Source of the DNA: Rhodobacteraceae bacterium D3-12
Lineage (GTDB): Bacteria > Pseudomonadota > Alphaproteobacteria > Rhodobacterales > Rhodobacteraceae
Reading direction: 5' to 3'
NCBI GenBank assembly: GCA_025916135.1
Contig: CP104793.1
Span: forward strand, 620,001 to 684,000
Length of the DNA stretch: 64,000 bases
A program made the position numbers and the translations under genes. Shown piece by piece: positions 1-8,544 of this stretch (position 1 is the first letter of the stretch; each line of letters starts with the position of its first letter). The notes beneath the pieces are model-generated. The model was given only the letters and a program-made list of their open reading frames with translations. It did not search any database and was not told the origin of the DNA.

Positions 1-74
1 AATGAGATTTATCACTTTCAAAAAAGATATAAATGAGGTAAATTTTAATTCAGTATTCCGAAAAAGTATAAAGT

Positions 75-986
75 ATGGACGCGCAATCCCTTCGCCTTTT
101 CGTTCTCGCCTGCGAGACACTGAACATAAGCGCCGCAGGCCGTGCGCTTGGTATGGCACCTGCGGTCGCAAGCACGCGCATCGCGAAGCTGGAGCATCTT
201 GTGGGGGCAGACCTTTTGCACCGATCAACCCGCAAAGTGTCGCTGTCGTTAGAAGGCCGCGATTTCTTGCCCTATGCCCGCGAAATGATAGCTCTGGAGG
301 AGACCGCACTCGCGGCACTCGGAACGGGACGGACGACGATCAGCGGCACATTGCGCTTTGCGGCGCCCAGCACCTTTGCACAACTCTACATCGCGCCGCT
401 GTTGCCGATGTTTATGGACCAATATCCGGACTTGCACCTGGACCTCCATCTCTCCGACTCCGAGTTTGATCTCATCGAGGGGAGTTACGATCTGGCGCTG
501 CGCAACGCGGTTCTGGCCGATAGTAACCTCACTGCACGCAAGCTCGCGGACGATACACGCATCCTGTGTGCCTCGCCCGCCTATCTTGAGCGCTGTGGAA
601 CCCCCCAAAATCCCGAGGATTTGGCACAACACCGCTTGATTGCATTCAAAGATATTGAACCAAGATCACTCGTCTCGCAAGACGGCTCGCAGGCACAATT
701 CAACCCAACAAATGCAACCCATTATCTGATCGTGAACGACGGCCTAACGCAAAAACTCACGACGCTCGATGGCGGTGGTATTTCGATTAACTCCATCTGG
801 GCAGTGCAAAAGGAGCTTGCGACTGGAAGCCTGACACGCATCTTGCCCGACTTTGAGTTGGCAAACAAACCAGCGCTTTGGCTGATCTACCCCAAAAGCA
901 ACGTCGTCTCCGCCAAAGTCCGCGTGTTCATGGATTTCCTGATCGATCATTTCGGGCGTCAGAATGGAGCACGCAAGACGTCCTGA
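75..986 (+). CDS. LysR family transcriptional regulator
   Basis: A 303-residue LysR-type regulator of usual length. The N-terminal winged helix-turn-helix covers about residues 1-60, with the typical string of Ala and Leu around AAGRALGMAPAVASTRIAKL. The effector-binding (periplasmic-binding-like) domain follows from about residue 90, including the common ending of the first half, LRFAAPSTFAQLYIAPLL. It belongs to the subgroup that often regulates oxidoreductases. The target is not visible: the gene upstream lies outside the window and tRNA-Gly follows. The ATG at 75 is chosen because the HTH starts at once; the Shine-Dalgarno sequence is weak and the 74 bases upstream are AT-rich. Confidence 0.88.
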   Translation: MDAQSLRLFVLACETLNISAAGRALGMAPAVASTRIAKLEHLVGADLLHRSTRKVSLSLEGRDFLPYAREMIALEETALAALGTGRTTISGTLRFAAPSTFAQLYIAPLLPMFMDQYPDLHLDLHLSDSEFDLIEGSYDLALRNAVLADSNLTARKLADDTRILCASPAYLERCGTPQNPEDLAQHRLIAFKDIEPRSLVSQDGSQAQFNPTNATHYLIVNDGLTQKLTTLDGGGISINSIWAVQKELATGSLTRILPDFELANKPALWLIYPKSNVVSAKVRVFMDFLIDHFGRQNGARKTS

Positions 987-1163
987 TCTGAAGGTTTATG
1001 TGACCGATGGATTTTGCAGTTCAGAACAATAGCAGACGTTTGCCATACGATTGTCTAAATGTCGGCTTTGGGCCGTTTGCATATTTGTTGATTGAGATCG
1101 GTCTTGTGTGAAATCAGTTGCTTGACGCTGTGGAGACCATGAAATATGTGATGAACTTACTGA

Positions 1164-1237
1164 GCGGGCGTTGTGTAGTGGTAAGACCTTAGCCTTCCAA
1201 GCTAATGACGCGGGTTCGATTCCCGCCGCCCGCTCCA
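1164..1237 (+). tRNA. tRNA-Gly (anticodon TCC)
   Basis: The sequence folds as a cloverleaf. The 7-bp acceptor stem pairs GCGGGCG with CGCCCGC, the anticodon arm TTAGC/GCTAA carries the loop CTTCCAA (anticodon TCC), and the T arm holds the GGTTCGATTCC pattern. The discriminator T at 1234 is followed by an encoded CCA at 1235-1237. Its 3' 46 bases recur in imperfect form at 1331-1375. Confidence 0.96.
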
Positions 1238-1633
1238 AAAAGATCTTTTCCTACACATTGCCTACAATTATCCCGGTTTGGATAAGTTAAGTGTTTGATT
1301 TTTGGATGTATTCATGGCTTTTGAGAATTTGCCTTCCAAGCTAATGACGCGGGTTGGATTCCGCCGCCCGCTCCAGAAAAATGCTTCTGACAGTTTGCCC
1401 TGTAGAACAAGCGTTTGCCGTGATCCAATGGATTGAGATGACACGGTTTATTACCTTTTGATGGCTGGTCTGTCCGGCTTGGTGATGCGGGGTCGCTTGC
1501 CGTTCTGCGCTGTGATCCGTTTAATTCTGGCCCAACGGAGCAGAGGGTGCGTGCACTGCGTCAACACGTAGCTTGACCCTGTGCGCCTGCGCCTCCATGA
1601 AGCTTTAACGAGCCAAGAGTCAGGGAGCCGGAT
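1238..1633. other. Intergenic stretch downstream of tRNA-Gly
   Basis: About 400 bases with no supportable gene. It is AT-richer than its surroundings in the first 90 bases. It then holds the partial tRNA copy (1331-1375), followed by about 250 bases in which I recognise nothing. No integrase or excisionase remnant is readable in either strand. Confidence 0.6.
1331..1375 (+). repeat. Partial duplicate of tRNA-Gly 3' half (possible attachment-site scar)
   Basis: Forty-five bases repeat tRNA-Gly positions 1192-1237, from the anticodon loop through CCA. There is one substitution (C to G in the T loop) and one missing C in the T stem. The 5' half of the tRNA is absent, so this is not a gene. Duplication of a tRNA 3' half is the usual footprint of tyrosine-recombinase elements that integrate into tRNA genes. 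Here only 93 bases separate the copies, so the element would have been lost. Confidence 0.8.
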
Positions 1634-3430
1634 ATGGCCAGACAACCCAGCCCGACAGCCGGCGAACAGGACCGGGAAAAATCGAAGCGCGTAGGCGCGC
1701 TGCGCGGGCTTGCACCGTTCATGCGGCCCTATCGTGGTTTGGCGGTTCTGGCGGGTCTTGCGCTTATGCTGACTGCGGGGTTGTCGTTGGCTTTGCCGAT
1801 GGCTGTGCGCCGTGTGGTGGACAATTTCGGCACCGAAAACGACGCAATTCTCGACAAGTATTTCGGCGCGGCGATCGCGATTGCGGCCTTGCTGGCGATT
1901 GGTACCGGGTTGCGCTATGCGCTGGTTACGCGCTTGGGAGAGCGCGTGGTCGCCGATATCCGTAAGGCGGTTTTTGACCGTGTGATCGGGATGAGCCCCG
2001 GCTTTTTCGAGACCATCATGACCGGCGAAGTGCTGAGCAGGATCACGACGGATACGACGCTGATCCTGTCGGTGATCGGGTCTTCGATCTCGGTCGCGCT
2101 GCGTAACGTGTTGATTTTCCTTGGTGGTTTGGTTCTGATGTTGCTTACATCGGCCAAGCTTACGGGGTTGGTTCTGTTGATTGTGCCGCTGGTGATCGTG
2201 CCGATTTTGGTGATGGGGCGGCGCTTGCGGGTGCTGAGCCGCGAGAACCAGGATTGGATCGCGCAAAGCTCTGGTTCGGCCAGCGAAGCCTTGAGCGCGG
2301 TGCAAACGGTGCAGGCTTTTACCCACGAAGCGGCCAGCCGGGCCAGCTTCTCGGATGTGACAGAGAAAAGCTATGACGTGGCCCGCAAGCGCATCACCGT
2401 GCGGGCGGTGATGACGGTGTTGGTGATGTTTCTGGTGTTCACTGGTGTCGTCGGGGTGCTGTGGATCGGGGCGCGGGACGTGCGCCATGATCTGATGAGC
2501 TCGGGTGAATTGGTGCAATTTGTCATCTATGCGGTCCTTGTGGCGGGTGCCGTTGCGGCGTTGTCGGAAATTTGGGGCGAGTTGCAGCGCGCCGCCGGGG
2601 CGACCGAGCGGTTGGTGGACCTGCTCGAAGTCGAAGACGCCGTGACAGATCCGGTAACGCCGATTGTCTTGCCGCGACCGGTCAAGGGAGAGATTACCTT
2701 TGAAAAGGTTACTTTTTCCTATCCGTCGCGTCCGGACATGCCGGCGCTGCATGACATTGATCTGAAGATTGCGCCGGGGGAAACGGTGGCTTTGGTCGGC
2801 CCGTCGGGGGCGGGCAAGACGACGATCGTGCAATTGATCCAACGGTTCTATGACCCGTTTTCGGGGCGGGTTCTGCTGGATGGCCAAGACCTCAGCGCGT
2901 TGGCGCAGGGGGACTTTCGCTCTGCCATGGCGCTGGTGCCGCAAGACCCGGTGATCTTTGCCGCTTCGGCGCGTGAGAACATTCGCTTTGGTCGCGAAGG
3001 GGCCAGCGATGCCGAAGTCGAAGCCGCAGCGCGCGCGGCGGCGGCGCATGATTTTATCGAAGCACTTCCAACGGGTTACGATAGCCCCTTGGGAGAGCGC
3101 GGCGTTCTGCTTTCGGGTGGTCAGAAGCAACGGATCGCCATTGCGCGGGCCATTTTGCGGGATGCGCCGGTGCTGCTTTTGGATGAAGCGACAAGCGCAT
3201 TGGACGCGGAAAGCGAACGTGCGGTGCAGGCGGCAGTGGACGAATTGGCCAAGGATCGCACAACAATTGTGGTGGCGCACCGCCTTGCCACGGTCAAGAA
3301 GGCCGACCGCATTGTGGTGATGGAAGATGGCCGCATCGCAGCCATTGGACGCCACGAGGAATTGGTCGCCGAGGGCGGGCTTTACGCGCGTTTGGCGCGG
3401 CTGCAATTCACCGATGGCGGCGAAGCTTAA
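1634..3430 (+). CDS. ABC transporter, fused membrane and ATP-binding domains (MsbA/exporter type)
   Basis: A 598-residue half-transporter of the subfamily-B exporter type. About six transmembrane helices occupy residues 30-310, starting near LAVLAGLALMLTAG. The nucleotide-binding domain follows: Walker A GPSGAGKTT from residue 389, signature LSGGQ at 493-497, Walker B LLLDEATSALD ending in Asp517 and Glu518, and the switch His in VVAHRL. It should work as a homodimer exporting lipids or amphipathic compounds. The ATG at 1634 gives the usual N-terminal extension; an ATG further in would remove membrane-proximal residues. It is monocistronic as far as can be seen. The substrate cannot be told from sequence. 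Confidence 0.92.
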   Translation: MARQPSPTAGEQDREKSKRVGALRGLAPFMRPYRGLAVLAGLALMLTAGLSLALPMAVRRVVDNFGTENDAILDKYFGAAIAIAALLAIGTGLRYALVTRLGERVVADIRKAVFDRVIGMSPGFFETIMTGEVLSRITTDTTLILSVIGSSISVALRNVLIFLGGLVLMLLTSAKLTGLVLLIVPLVIVPILVMGRRLRVLSRENQDWIAQSSGSASEALSAVQTVQAFTHEAASRASFSDVTEKSYDVARKRITVRAVMTVLVMFLVFTGVVGVLWIGARDVRHDLMSSGELVQFVIYAVLVAGAVAALSEIWGELQRAAGATERLVDLLEVEDAVTDPVTPIVLPRPVKGEITFEKVTFSYPSRPDMPALHDIDLKIAPGETVALVGPSGAGKTTIVQLIQRFYDPFSGRVLLDGQDLSALAQGDFRSAMALVPQDPVIFAASARENIRFGREGASDAEVEAAARAAAAHDFIEALPTGYDSPLGERGVLLSGGQKQRIAIARAILRDAPVLLLDEATSALDAESERAVQAAVDELAKDRTTIVVAHRLATVKKADRIVVMEDGRIAAIGRHEELVAEGGLYARLARLQFTDGGEA

Positions 3431-3756
3431 CCCTTTCTGAACGGCGCGTTCAGCAGGGTTAATGCCCGCAAACCTGCCCGAAAGCGGGGGTGACATTCGG
3501 CTGACTCCCGGCTGACATCCGGCTGCCGCCCGACGCGACATTGGTTAACGCGGGATTAAGTTAATCCACCGTGCGCGCCTGCTTTCTTTAATGGTAAAAA
3601 ATACCCAAATGCCGACGGTTTCTCCACCCGCAGGTCCCGCGCATGGTCGGGGCGTTTGCAATCTTGGGGGCGCCGAGCGAAGCGAGGCGCCCCCCCGCGA
3701 CGCCGAAGGCGGCGCAATCCCTTAGGTCAGCGACGTCCAAAGCCGAACTGCGGGTT
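3431..3756. other. Intergenic stretch with 11-bp tandem repeat and strong hairpin
   Basis: No gene is seen between these convergent genes. The stretch holds four 11-bp units at 3491-3534, a short dispersed element at 3583-3610, and a hairpin at 3666-3694 with perfect 9-base arms (GGGGGCGCC/GGCGCCCCC). The hairpin lacks a T tract, so it may slow or stabilise transcripts from both sides but is not a classic terminator. Confidence 0.7.
3491..3534 (+). repeat. Four tandem 11-bp units
   Basis: The units are TGACATTCGGC, TGACTCCCGGC, TGACATCCGGC and a diverged TGCCGCCCGAC. The period is close to one DNA helical turn. It lies 60 bases after the ABC exporter stop codon. Confidence 0.75.
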
Positions 3757-4209
3757 CTAAAGTAATCCACCCCAATGGCGGGTGAGGTGGCCTATGATCT
3801 CATCCCGCGTGCGCCGATAGGCGTCAAGCTTGGCGTCGCGGGTTTCGCCCGTGCCGGTCGGGTCGGTGATGGGCCAGAACTCCACATCCGTGTGATAGGG
3901 CCGGGTCAGGCTTTGCGCGCTGGCATGCGAGGCCGGTGACAGCGCCACGATCAAGTCATAGGACGACAGGTGGTCGCCATAGTCGCCCAGTTCTTCGAAC
4001 GTGCGCGCCGTATGCCGGGAGAGTTCGACCCCGACTTCGTCGCACACCGAGATGGCAAAGCCGTCGACTTCGAGGTCGCTCTTTAGTCCGGCGGATTGCA
4101 GGTAGGTTTCCGTCCCGTAGAGCTTCTTGGCGATTGCTTCGGCCATGGGAGAGCGCACGGCGTTGTGGTCACAGCAGAACAGCACCGATTGGGGCAGGGG
4201 GGCAGGCAT
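3757..4209 (-). CDS. Low-molecular-weight phosphotyrosine phosphatase / arsenate reductase family protein
   Basis: A 150-residue cytoplasmic protein of the LMW-PTP fold. The phosphate-binding loop C-x5-R is visible as CDHNAVR (Cys13 to Arg19), followed by SPMAE as is usual in the family. The general-acid motif appears as TDPTGTGE near the C-terminus. It could be a protein-tyrosine phosphatase or a thioredoxin-linked arsenate reductase; no arsenic genes are nearby. The start at 4209 is preferred over an upstream in-frame start because it puts the P-loop at the usual distance and leaves the preceding UPF0262 gene intact (7-bp gap). It is the last gene of the murA-hisD cluster. Confidence 0.88.
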   Translation of the reverse strand: MPAPLPQSVLFCCDHNAVRSPMAEAIAKKLYGTETYLQSAGLKSDLEVDGFAISVCDEVGVELSRHTARTFEELGDYGDHLSSYDLIVALSPASHASAQSLTRPYHTDVEFWPITDPTGTGETRDAKLDAYRRTRDEIIGHLTRHWGGLL

Positions 4210-4216
4210 TATGCGA

Positions 4217-4696
4217 TCAGCTCCCGAAATGCAGCACGCAGACCAGCGTAAAGAGCCGCCGCGCCGTATCATTGTCGATCTCGGCTTTGCCGATCAACCG
4301 CTCCTGAAGCACGCGGGCGCCTTCGTTGTGGATGCCGCGCCGGGCCATGTCGATGGTTTCGATCTGGCTGGGGGGCATGTTCTTGACGGCGTTGTAATAG
4401 CTTTCGCAGATCGCCCAGTAGTCTTTGACCACTTGGCGAAAGGGCGACAGCGAGAGGTGGAACTCGGCTGCTTTTTCGGCGCTTTCGGTGGTGACGTCGA
4501 ACACCAGCCGCTTGTCACGGATGGACAGGTACACGTGATAGGGGCCTTCGGGCGCAATCCGGTCATCGCGCTTGGGCAGGATGAAGCTGTTTTCTTCCAG
4601 AAGGTCGAACATGGCGACTTTGCGCTCTTGCTCGATCTCCGGCGTGGGAGGGGGCAGGCTCGAATCATCGAGCTCGATCTGGCTGATCCGCGACAT
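4217..4696 (-). CDS. UPF0262 family protein
   Basis: A 159-residue soluble protein recognised as UPF0262, a family of unknown function almost confined to alphaproteobacteria. The conserved stretch RDKRLVFDV is followed by LSLSPFRQVVKDYW. It is known to sit beside hisD and the LMW phosphatase in Rhodobacteraceae, as it does here. It lies 123 bp downstream of hisD on the same strand and 7 bp before the phosphatase, so the three genes are probably co-transcribed. Confidence 0.9.
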   Translation of the reverse strand: MSRISQIELDDSSLPPPTPEIEQERKVAMFDLLEENSFILPKRDDRIAPEGPYHVYLSIRDKRLVFDVTTESAEKAAEFHLSLSPFRQVVKDYWAICESYYNAVKNMPPSQIETIDMARRGIHNEGARVLQERLIGKAEIDNDTARRLFTLVCVLHFGS

Positions 4697-4819
4697 GGGA
4701 TGGCCCTTTCGCTTGGCGTTACATGGTCTCTCCCGCCCTGTTTGCTAGCGCTTAAAGGCTCGCTTGCCAATGGGGGGCATCACGGCGGGTTGCAATTTGT
4801 TGCAGCCGTGTTCGGGTGA

Positions 4820-6132
4820 TCAGGATTTATTGAGGTGGTTCAGGCGCGCGCGAACGGACAGGCCGTGCGCCTCGAGGCTTTCGGAGTTGGCCAGCGTTTC
4901 GGCCGACGGGCCAATCGCGCCGAGCGCCTCGGGCGTCATTTGCGCCAGCGTGGTGCGCTTGAGGAAATCCATCACCGACAGCCCCGAGGAGAACCGGGCC
5001 GAGCGCGCCGTGGGCAGCACATGGTTCGGTCCGCCGACATAATCGCCAATCGCCTCGGGCGTCCACGCGCCAAGAAAGATCGCCCCGGCATGGGTGATTT
5101 CATCGGCCAGCGCCATCGGCTCGGCCACGCAAAGCTCAAGGTGTTCGGGCGCGACCCGGTTGGACAACTCCGCCGCCTTGGACAGGTCCGGCACATGGAT
5201 AATCGCGCCGTAGTCGCGCCAGCTTGCCGCAGCGATCTTGCGGCGTTCCAGCGTCTTGAGGTGACGGTTGATCGCCGCCTCGACCGCGCTGGCCATCGCC
5301 GGGCTGTCGGTGATCAGGATCGCCTGTGCGCTTTCGTCATGTTCGGCCTGTGACAGCATATCAAGCGCGATCCAGTCCGGGTCATTGTCGCCATCGGCAA
5401 TCACAAGGATTTCGGACGGGCCGGCGATCATGTCGATGCCGACCTTGCCAAACACCCGTCGTTTGGCCGCCGCGACAAAGGCGTTGCCCGGTCCGGTGAT
5501 CATATCGACCGGCGCAATGCTTTGCGTGCCATAGGCCAGCGCCGCAATCGCCTGTGCCCCTCCGATGCGATAGATCTCTTCCACCCCGGCAAGACGCGCC
5601 GCAAGGATCACCAGCGGGTTCACAGCGCCGCCCGGCGTGGGGCAGGTGATCGCCAGCCGCTTGACCCCCGCCACCTTGGCCGGAATGGCGTTCATCAGCA
5701 CCGATGACGGATAAGAGGCCAGCCCCCCGGCACATAGAGCCCCGCCGCCGACACCGGCGTCCAGCGCCAGCCAAGGCGCGCGCCATTGTCCTCTTGCCAG
5801 AGCGCATCCTCGGGCATCTGGCGCGCGTGATAGGCCCGGATCCGTTCGGCTGCCAGTTCAAGCGCTGCGCGCTCGTCGGCGGGCACGGCGGCGCAGTGCA
5901 TTTCGATTTCCGCGGGCGAAAACCTGAGCGTGTCCGGCGTCAGCGCCAGTTTGTCAAAGCGCGCGGTCAGCGCGATCACGGCGTCATCGCCGTTGGTGCG
6001 CACGTCGTCGATGATCCCGGCCACGGTGGCATCCACGTCCGGCGCGTCCTCGCGCTTGGCGCTCAGCAGGGCGGCAAAGGCCGTTTCAAAATCGGAACTC
6101 TCGGCATTCAGGATCACGGGCATGCGGCTCAC
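4820..6132 (-). pseudogene. hisD: Histidinol dehydrogenase, interrupted by a one-base frameshift
   Basis: HisD oxidises L-histidinol to L-histidine with NAD, the last step of histidine synthesis. The N-terminal part (6132 to about 5700) reads to GLYVPGG in one frame. The remainder, from SVLMNAIPAKVAGVKRLA to the C-terminus at 4820, continues in another. The break is at the run C5723-C5728 (six G on the coding strand). A seventh G restores GLYVPGGLASYPSSVLM and an uninterrupted protein of about 437 residues, the usual length. The zinc and catalytic regions downstream (GPSEILVIAD, QAEHDESAQ, APEHLEL) are intact. Because the gene is needed for prototrophy and everything else is conserved, a sequencing error is at least as likely as a true pseudogene. 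Confidence 0.9.
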
Positions 6133-6183
6133 TCCTCGGCTTGGCGCTGTAGTAAGCGCTGCACATTAAAGGCTCAACCCCGG

Positions 6184-6210
6184 TTTCTTTAATGGCAAAA
6201 ATACCCAAAT
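6184..6210. repeat. Second copy of a short dispersed element
   Basis: Twenty-seven bases beginning TTTCTTTAATGG and ending ATACCCAAAT match 3583-3610 except for one substitution and one missing A. Both copies lie in intergenic DNA. A looser relative on the opposite strand is at 37424-37450. Confidence 0.65.
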
Positions 6211-6271
6211 CCATCCCGCGCCAAGCGGGGCCGCCATCAGCGGCGGTGCGGTCCGTTTGCCGGGGTCCGGT

Positions 6272-6748
6272 TTAGTCCAAGGGATGATCAGGCGCGCGGC
6301 GCGACGGGGCGCGATAGGGGCGGGTGACATCCTTGAGGCTGGCTTCCAATGCCTCAAGCTCGAGCCGGATCACGCCGTCGCCTGCCAAGGTCAGCAGGAT
6401 TTGCCCGGAGGGCGCGTCGCCCTCGCTCCAGTCAACCGACAGCAGCGACAGGATCATCTCTGGGTCCGAGCGGTCGATCCCTTGCGACGCGACGTTCAGC
6501 ACGTTGTCAAAGAGCAGCACCGATTGCACCCGTTCCGGCCCGTGCCTCTTGCGGCCCTTGTCCTCCCACCGGAAGCGGTTGAGCAGCAGGGCAAAGCGGC
6601 GGTCGCGTTTGTGAAAGCGCATTTCGCTGACCGGAAAGACCGCGTCCTGTGCCAGCGCCGAGATCACCTGAAGATCCTCGGCGTCCATTGCGCCGAGGTT
6701 CAGCGGGCGTTCGTGACCGTCTTCAAAAGTGGCGTCTTGTTCGCTCAT
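6272..6748 (-). CDS. DUF2948 family protein
   Basis: A 158-residue protein of the DUF2948 family, found mainly in alphaproteobacteria and usually encoded just after murA. Recognisable pieces are [20 protein letters not shown] near the N-terminus and a central [11 protein letters not shown]. Its ATG overlaps the murA stop codon by 4 bases, which points to translational coupling with murA. No function is known and no catalytic motif is visible. Confidence 0.88.
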   Translation of the reverse strand: MSEQDATFEDGHERPLNLGAMDAEDLQVISALAQDAVFPVSEMRFHKRDRRFALLLNRFRWEDKGRKRHGPERVQSVLLFDNVLNVASQGIDRSDPEMILSLLSVDWSEGDAPSGQILLTLAGDGVIRLELEALEASLKDVTRPYRAPSRRAPDHPLD

Positions 6749-8013
6749 GTTTCCTTGACCCGTTCGATTTTGGCACCCACGCCTTCGAGTTTGCCAACCA
6801 CATGTTCATAGCCGCGATCAAGGTGATAGACCCGGCTGACCACGGTTTCGCCTTCGGCCGCCAACCCGGCAAGGATCAGCGAGACCGACGCCCGCAGGTC
6901 TGTTGCCATCACCTGCGCGCCTTTGAGGCGTTCCACTCCGGTCACGGTGGCCTGACCGCCCTGCACGTCGATCTGTGCCCCCATGCGGATCAGTTCGGGC
7001 GCATGCATGAAGCGGTTCTCAAAGATTTTCTCTTCCAGCACCGAAGTGCCGTTGGCGGTACACATCAGCGCCATCATCTGGGCCTGAAGGTCGGTCGGGA
7101 AACCGGGGAAGGGTTCGGTTGTGACATCCACCGATTGCACCCGGCCATTGCGCGGGCGCACCAGCAGGCCACGGTCGGTTTCGGTCACTTCAACCCCGGC
7201 CTGATCGAGCTTTTCGACAAATGCGCCAACGAGGGAGAGCTTGCCACCAAGGCAGAGCACTTCGCCGCCCGCAATCGCGGGGGCCAGCATATAGGTGCCC
7301 AGTTCGATGCGGTCTGTCACCACCGGGTGGGTTGCGCCGCTGAGCCGGTCAACGCCTTGGATGGTGATTTCCGAGGTGCCGTCGCCATCAATCTGCGCCC
7401 CCATTTTACGCAGGCAATCGGCGAGATCGACGATCTCGGGCTCGCGCGCGGCGTTTTTCAGGACGGTGGTGCCTTTGGCCAGCGTCGCGGCCATAAGGAC
7501 GTTTTCAGTGGCCCCGACAGAGGCAAAGGAAAACTCGACCACGGCACCTTTTAGGCCGCCGGGGGCCTTGGCGTGGAGGTAGCCGTCCTTGAGTTCGATT
7601 TCAGCGCCGAGCGCTTCGAGCCCGTGAATGTGCAGATCCATCGGGCGCGCGCCAATCGCACAGCCGCCGGGCAGCGAGACAACCGCGTGCCCCAGTCGCG
7701 CAAGCATCGGCCCCAGCACAAGGTTGGAGGCGCGCATTTTGCGCACGATGTCATAGTCGGCGACATGGTTGTTGATGTCATGGCTCGACATGGCGAGCAC
7801 CTGACCGTCCTGCATCGTGGTGACTTCGGCGCCCAGCGATTGCAACAGTTGGGTCATCGTTTTGATGTCGCTGAGGCGCGGCGCATTGGTCAGCGTCAGC
7901 GGTTCTTCACTGAGCAATGTTGCCGGCATCAAGGTGAGGCAGGCGTTTTTCGCGCCGGCGATGGGGATTTCCCCGCGAAGTTCACCATTTCCGGTGACAA
8001 TAATCTGATCCAT
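6745..8013 (-). CDS. murA: UDP-N-acetylglucosamine 1-carboxyvinyltransferase
   Basis: MurA transfers enolpyruvate from phosphoenolpyruvate to UDP-GlcNAc, the first committed step of peptidoglycan synthesis in the cytoplasm. The 422-residue length is standard. The catalytic loop is present as [14 protein letters not shown] with Cys118, the residue attacked by fosfomycin in Cys-type enzymes. The N-terminal Lys-Asn pair (GAKNACL) that binds phosphoenolpyruvate is also present. The gene starts immediately after the stop of the 53-residue protein upstream and overlaps DUF2948 downstream, so it lies in one operon with them. Confidence 0.97.
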   Translation of the reverse strand: MDQIIVTGNGELRGEIPIAGAKNACLTLMPATLLSEEPLTLTNAPRLSDIKTMTQLLQSLGAEVTTMQDGQVLAMSSHDINNHVADYDIVRKMRASNLVLGPMLARLGHAVVSLPGGCAIGARPMDLHIHGLEALGAEIELKDGYLHAKAPGGLKGAVVEFSFASVGATENVLMAATLAKGTTVLKNAAREPEIVDLADCLRKMGAQIDGDGTSEITIQGVDRLSGATHPVVTDRIELGTYMLAPAIAGGEVLCLGGKLSLVGAFVEKLDQAGVEVTETDRGLLVRPRNGRVQSVDVTTEPFPGFPTDLQAQMMALMCTANGTSVLEEKIFENRFMHAPELIRMGAQIDVQGGQATVTGVERLKGAQVMATDLRASVSLILAGLAAEGETVVSRVYHLDRGYEHVVGKLEGVGAKIERVKET

Positions 8014-8175
8014 TTACGGCCTGTCCTTTCCCTCGGGGGCGCCTTTTTTCGTGTCCGATTGATCGGTCGCGCGGGCCTTGGCCTGGGCCTTGCGGCGGGC
8101 CATGTTGGCTTTCAGCGCCGATTTCAGCCGGTCGTCGCGGCTGGGTTTCGGATTGGCGGGTGTTTTGCTGCTCAT
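8014..8175 (-). CDS. Small basic protein, 53 residues, directly upstream of murA
   Basis: This short gene begins MSSKTPANPKPSRDDRLKSA and continues with a Lys/Arg/Ala-rich helix (ALKANMARRKAQAKARA) before an acidic and basic tail. An AGAGGTGA ribosome site lies just upstream of the ATG at 8175, and its TAA abuts the murA ATG with no gap. Short proteins of this kind occur at this place in related genomes as far as I recall, which supports it being real. The function is unknown; the charge suggests nucleic-acid or ribosome contact, which is only a guess. Confidence 0.75.
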   Translation of the reverse strand: MSSKTPANPKPSRDDRLKSALKANMARRKAQAKARATDQSDTKKGAPEGKDRP

Positions 8176-8285
8176 GATCACCTCTTAAAGGAGGTATGAA
8201 AAACAGTCCAGATTGCGCTTGCACGCGGGGGCGTTTGCGTCTAATCACCCGCCCACGCGAACGGCGTAATGCTGACGCATCCGGC

Positions 8286-8360
<75 letters not shown>

Positions 8361-8446
8361 TTTTACCGAACGTCGCGATTTTGATCGGCCTTGGCGGGGC
8401 TTTGCAGGCTCGACTTACGCGCACCGCTTGCGCGGCACGCTGAGTG

Positions 8447-8535
8447 CGAGGGCTCGGTTCTTTCCAGCAGCACCATTTTTCCTACGGCTTCGAAGTCTGG
8501 TCGACCTTGGCAGGGCCTTTTGAGGCTTGGCTGGC
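8447..8535 (+). repeat. Degenerate tandem copy of the tRNA-Thr 3' end and its flank
   Basis: The stretch repeats 8332-8420 at roughly 70 percent identity by eye. CCAGCAGCACCATTTT recurs exactly at 8464-8479, preceded by a mutated T arm and followed by a matching downstream flank (CCTTGGC then GGGC, TTTG and AGGCT). The copied unit is about 115 bases. The 5' half of the tRNA is not recognisable, so it is not a functional tRNA. Confidence 0.7.
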
Positions 8536-8544
8536 GCGTCGCCT

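Noticed and set aside
1331-1375. A second tRNA-Gly gene
   Set aside because: Only the 3' half is present and its T stem has lost a base; no cloverleaf can form.
1451-3541. A 696-codon open frame on the minus strand
   Set aside because: It is antisense to the ABC exporter, rich in His, Arg and Gln, and shows no domain; high GC leaves such frames open by chance.
5715-5740. Programmed ribosomal frameshifting in hisD
   Set aside because: No precedent for hisD and no downstream stimulatory structure that I can see; a missing base is simpler. Kept only as a minor alternative.
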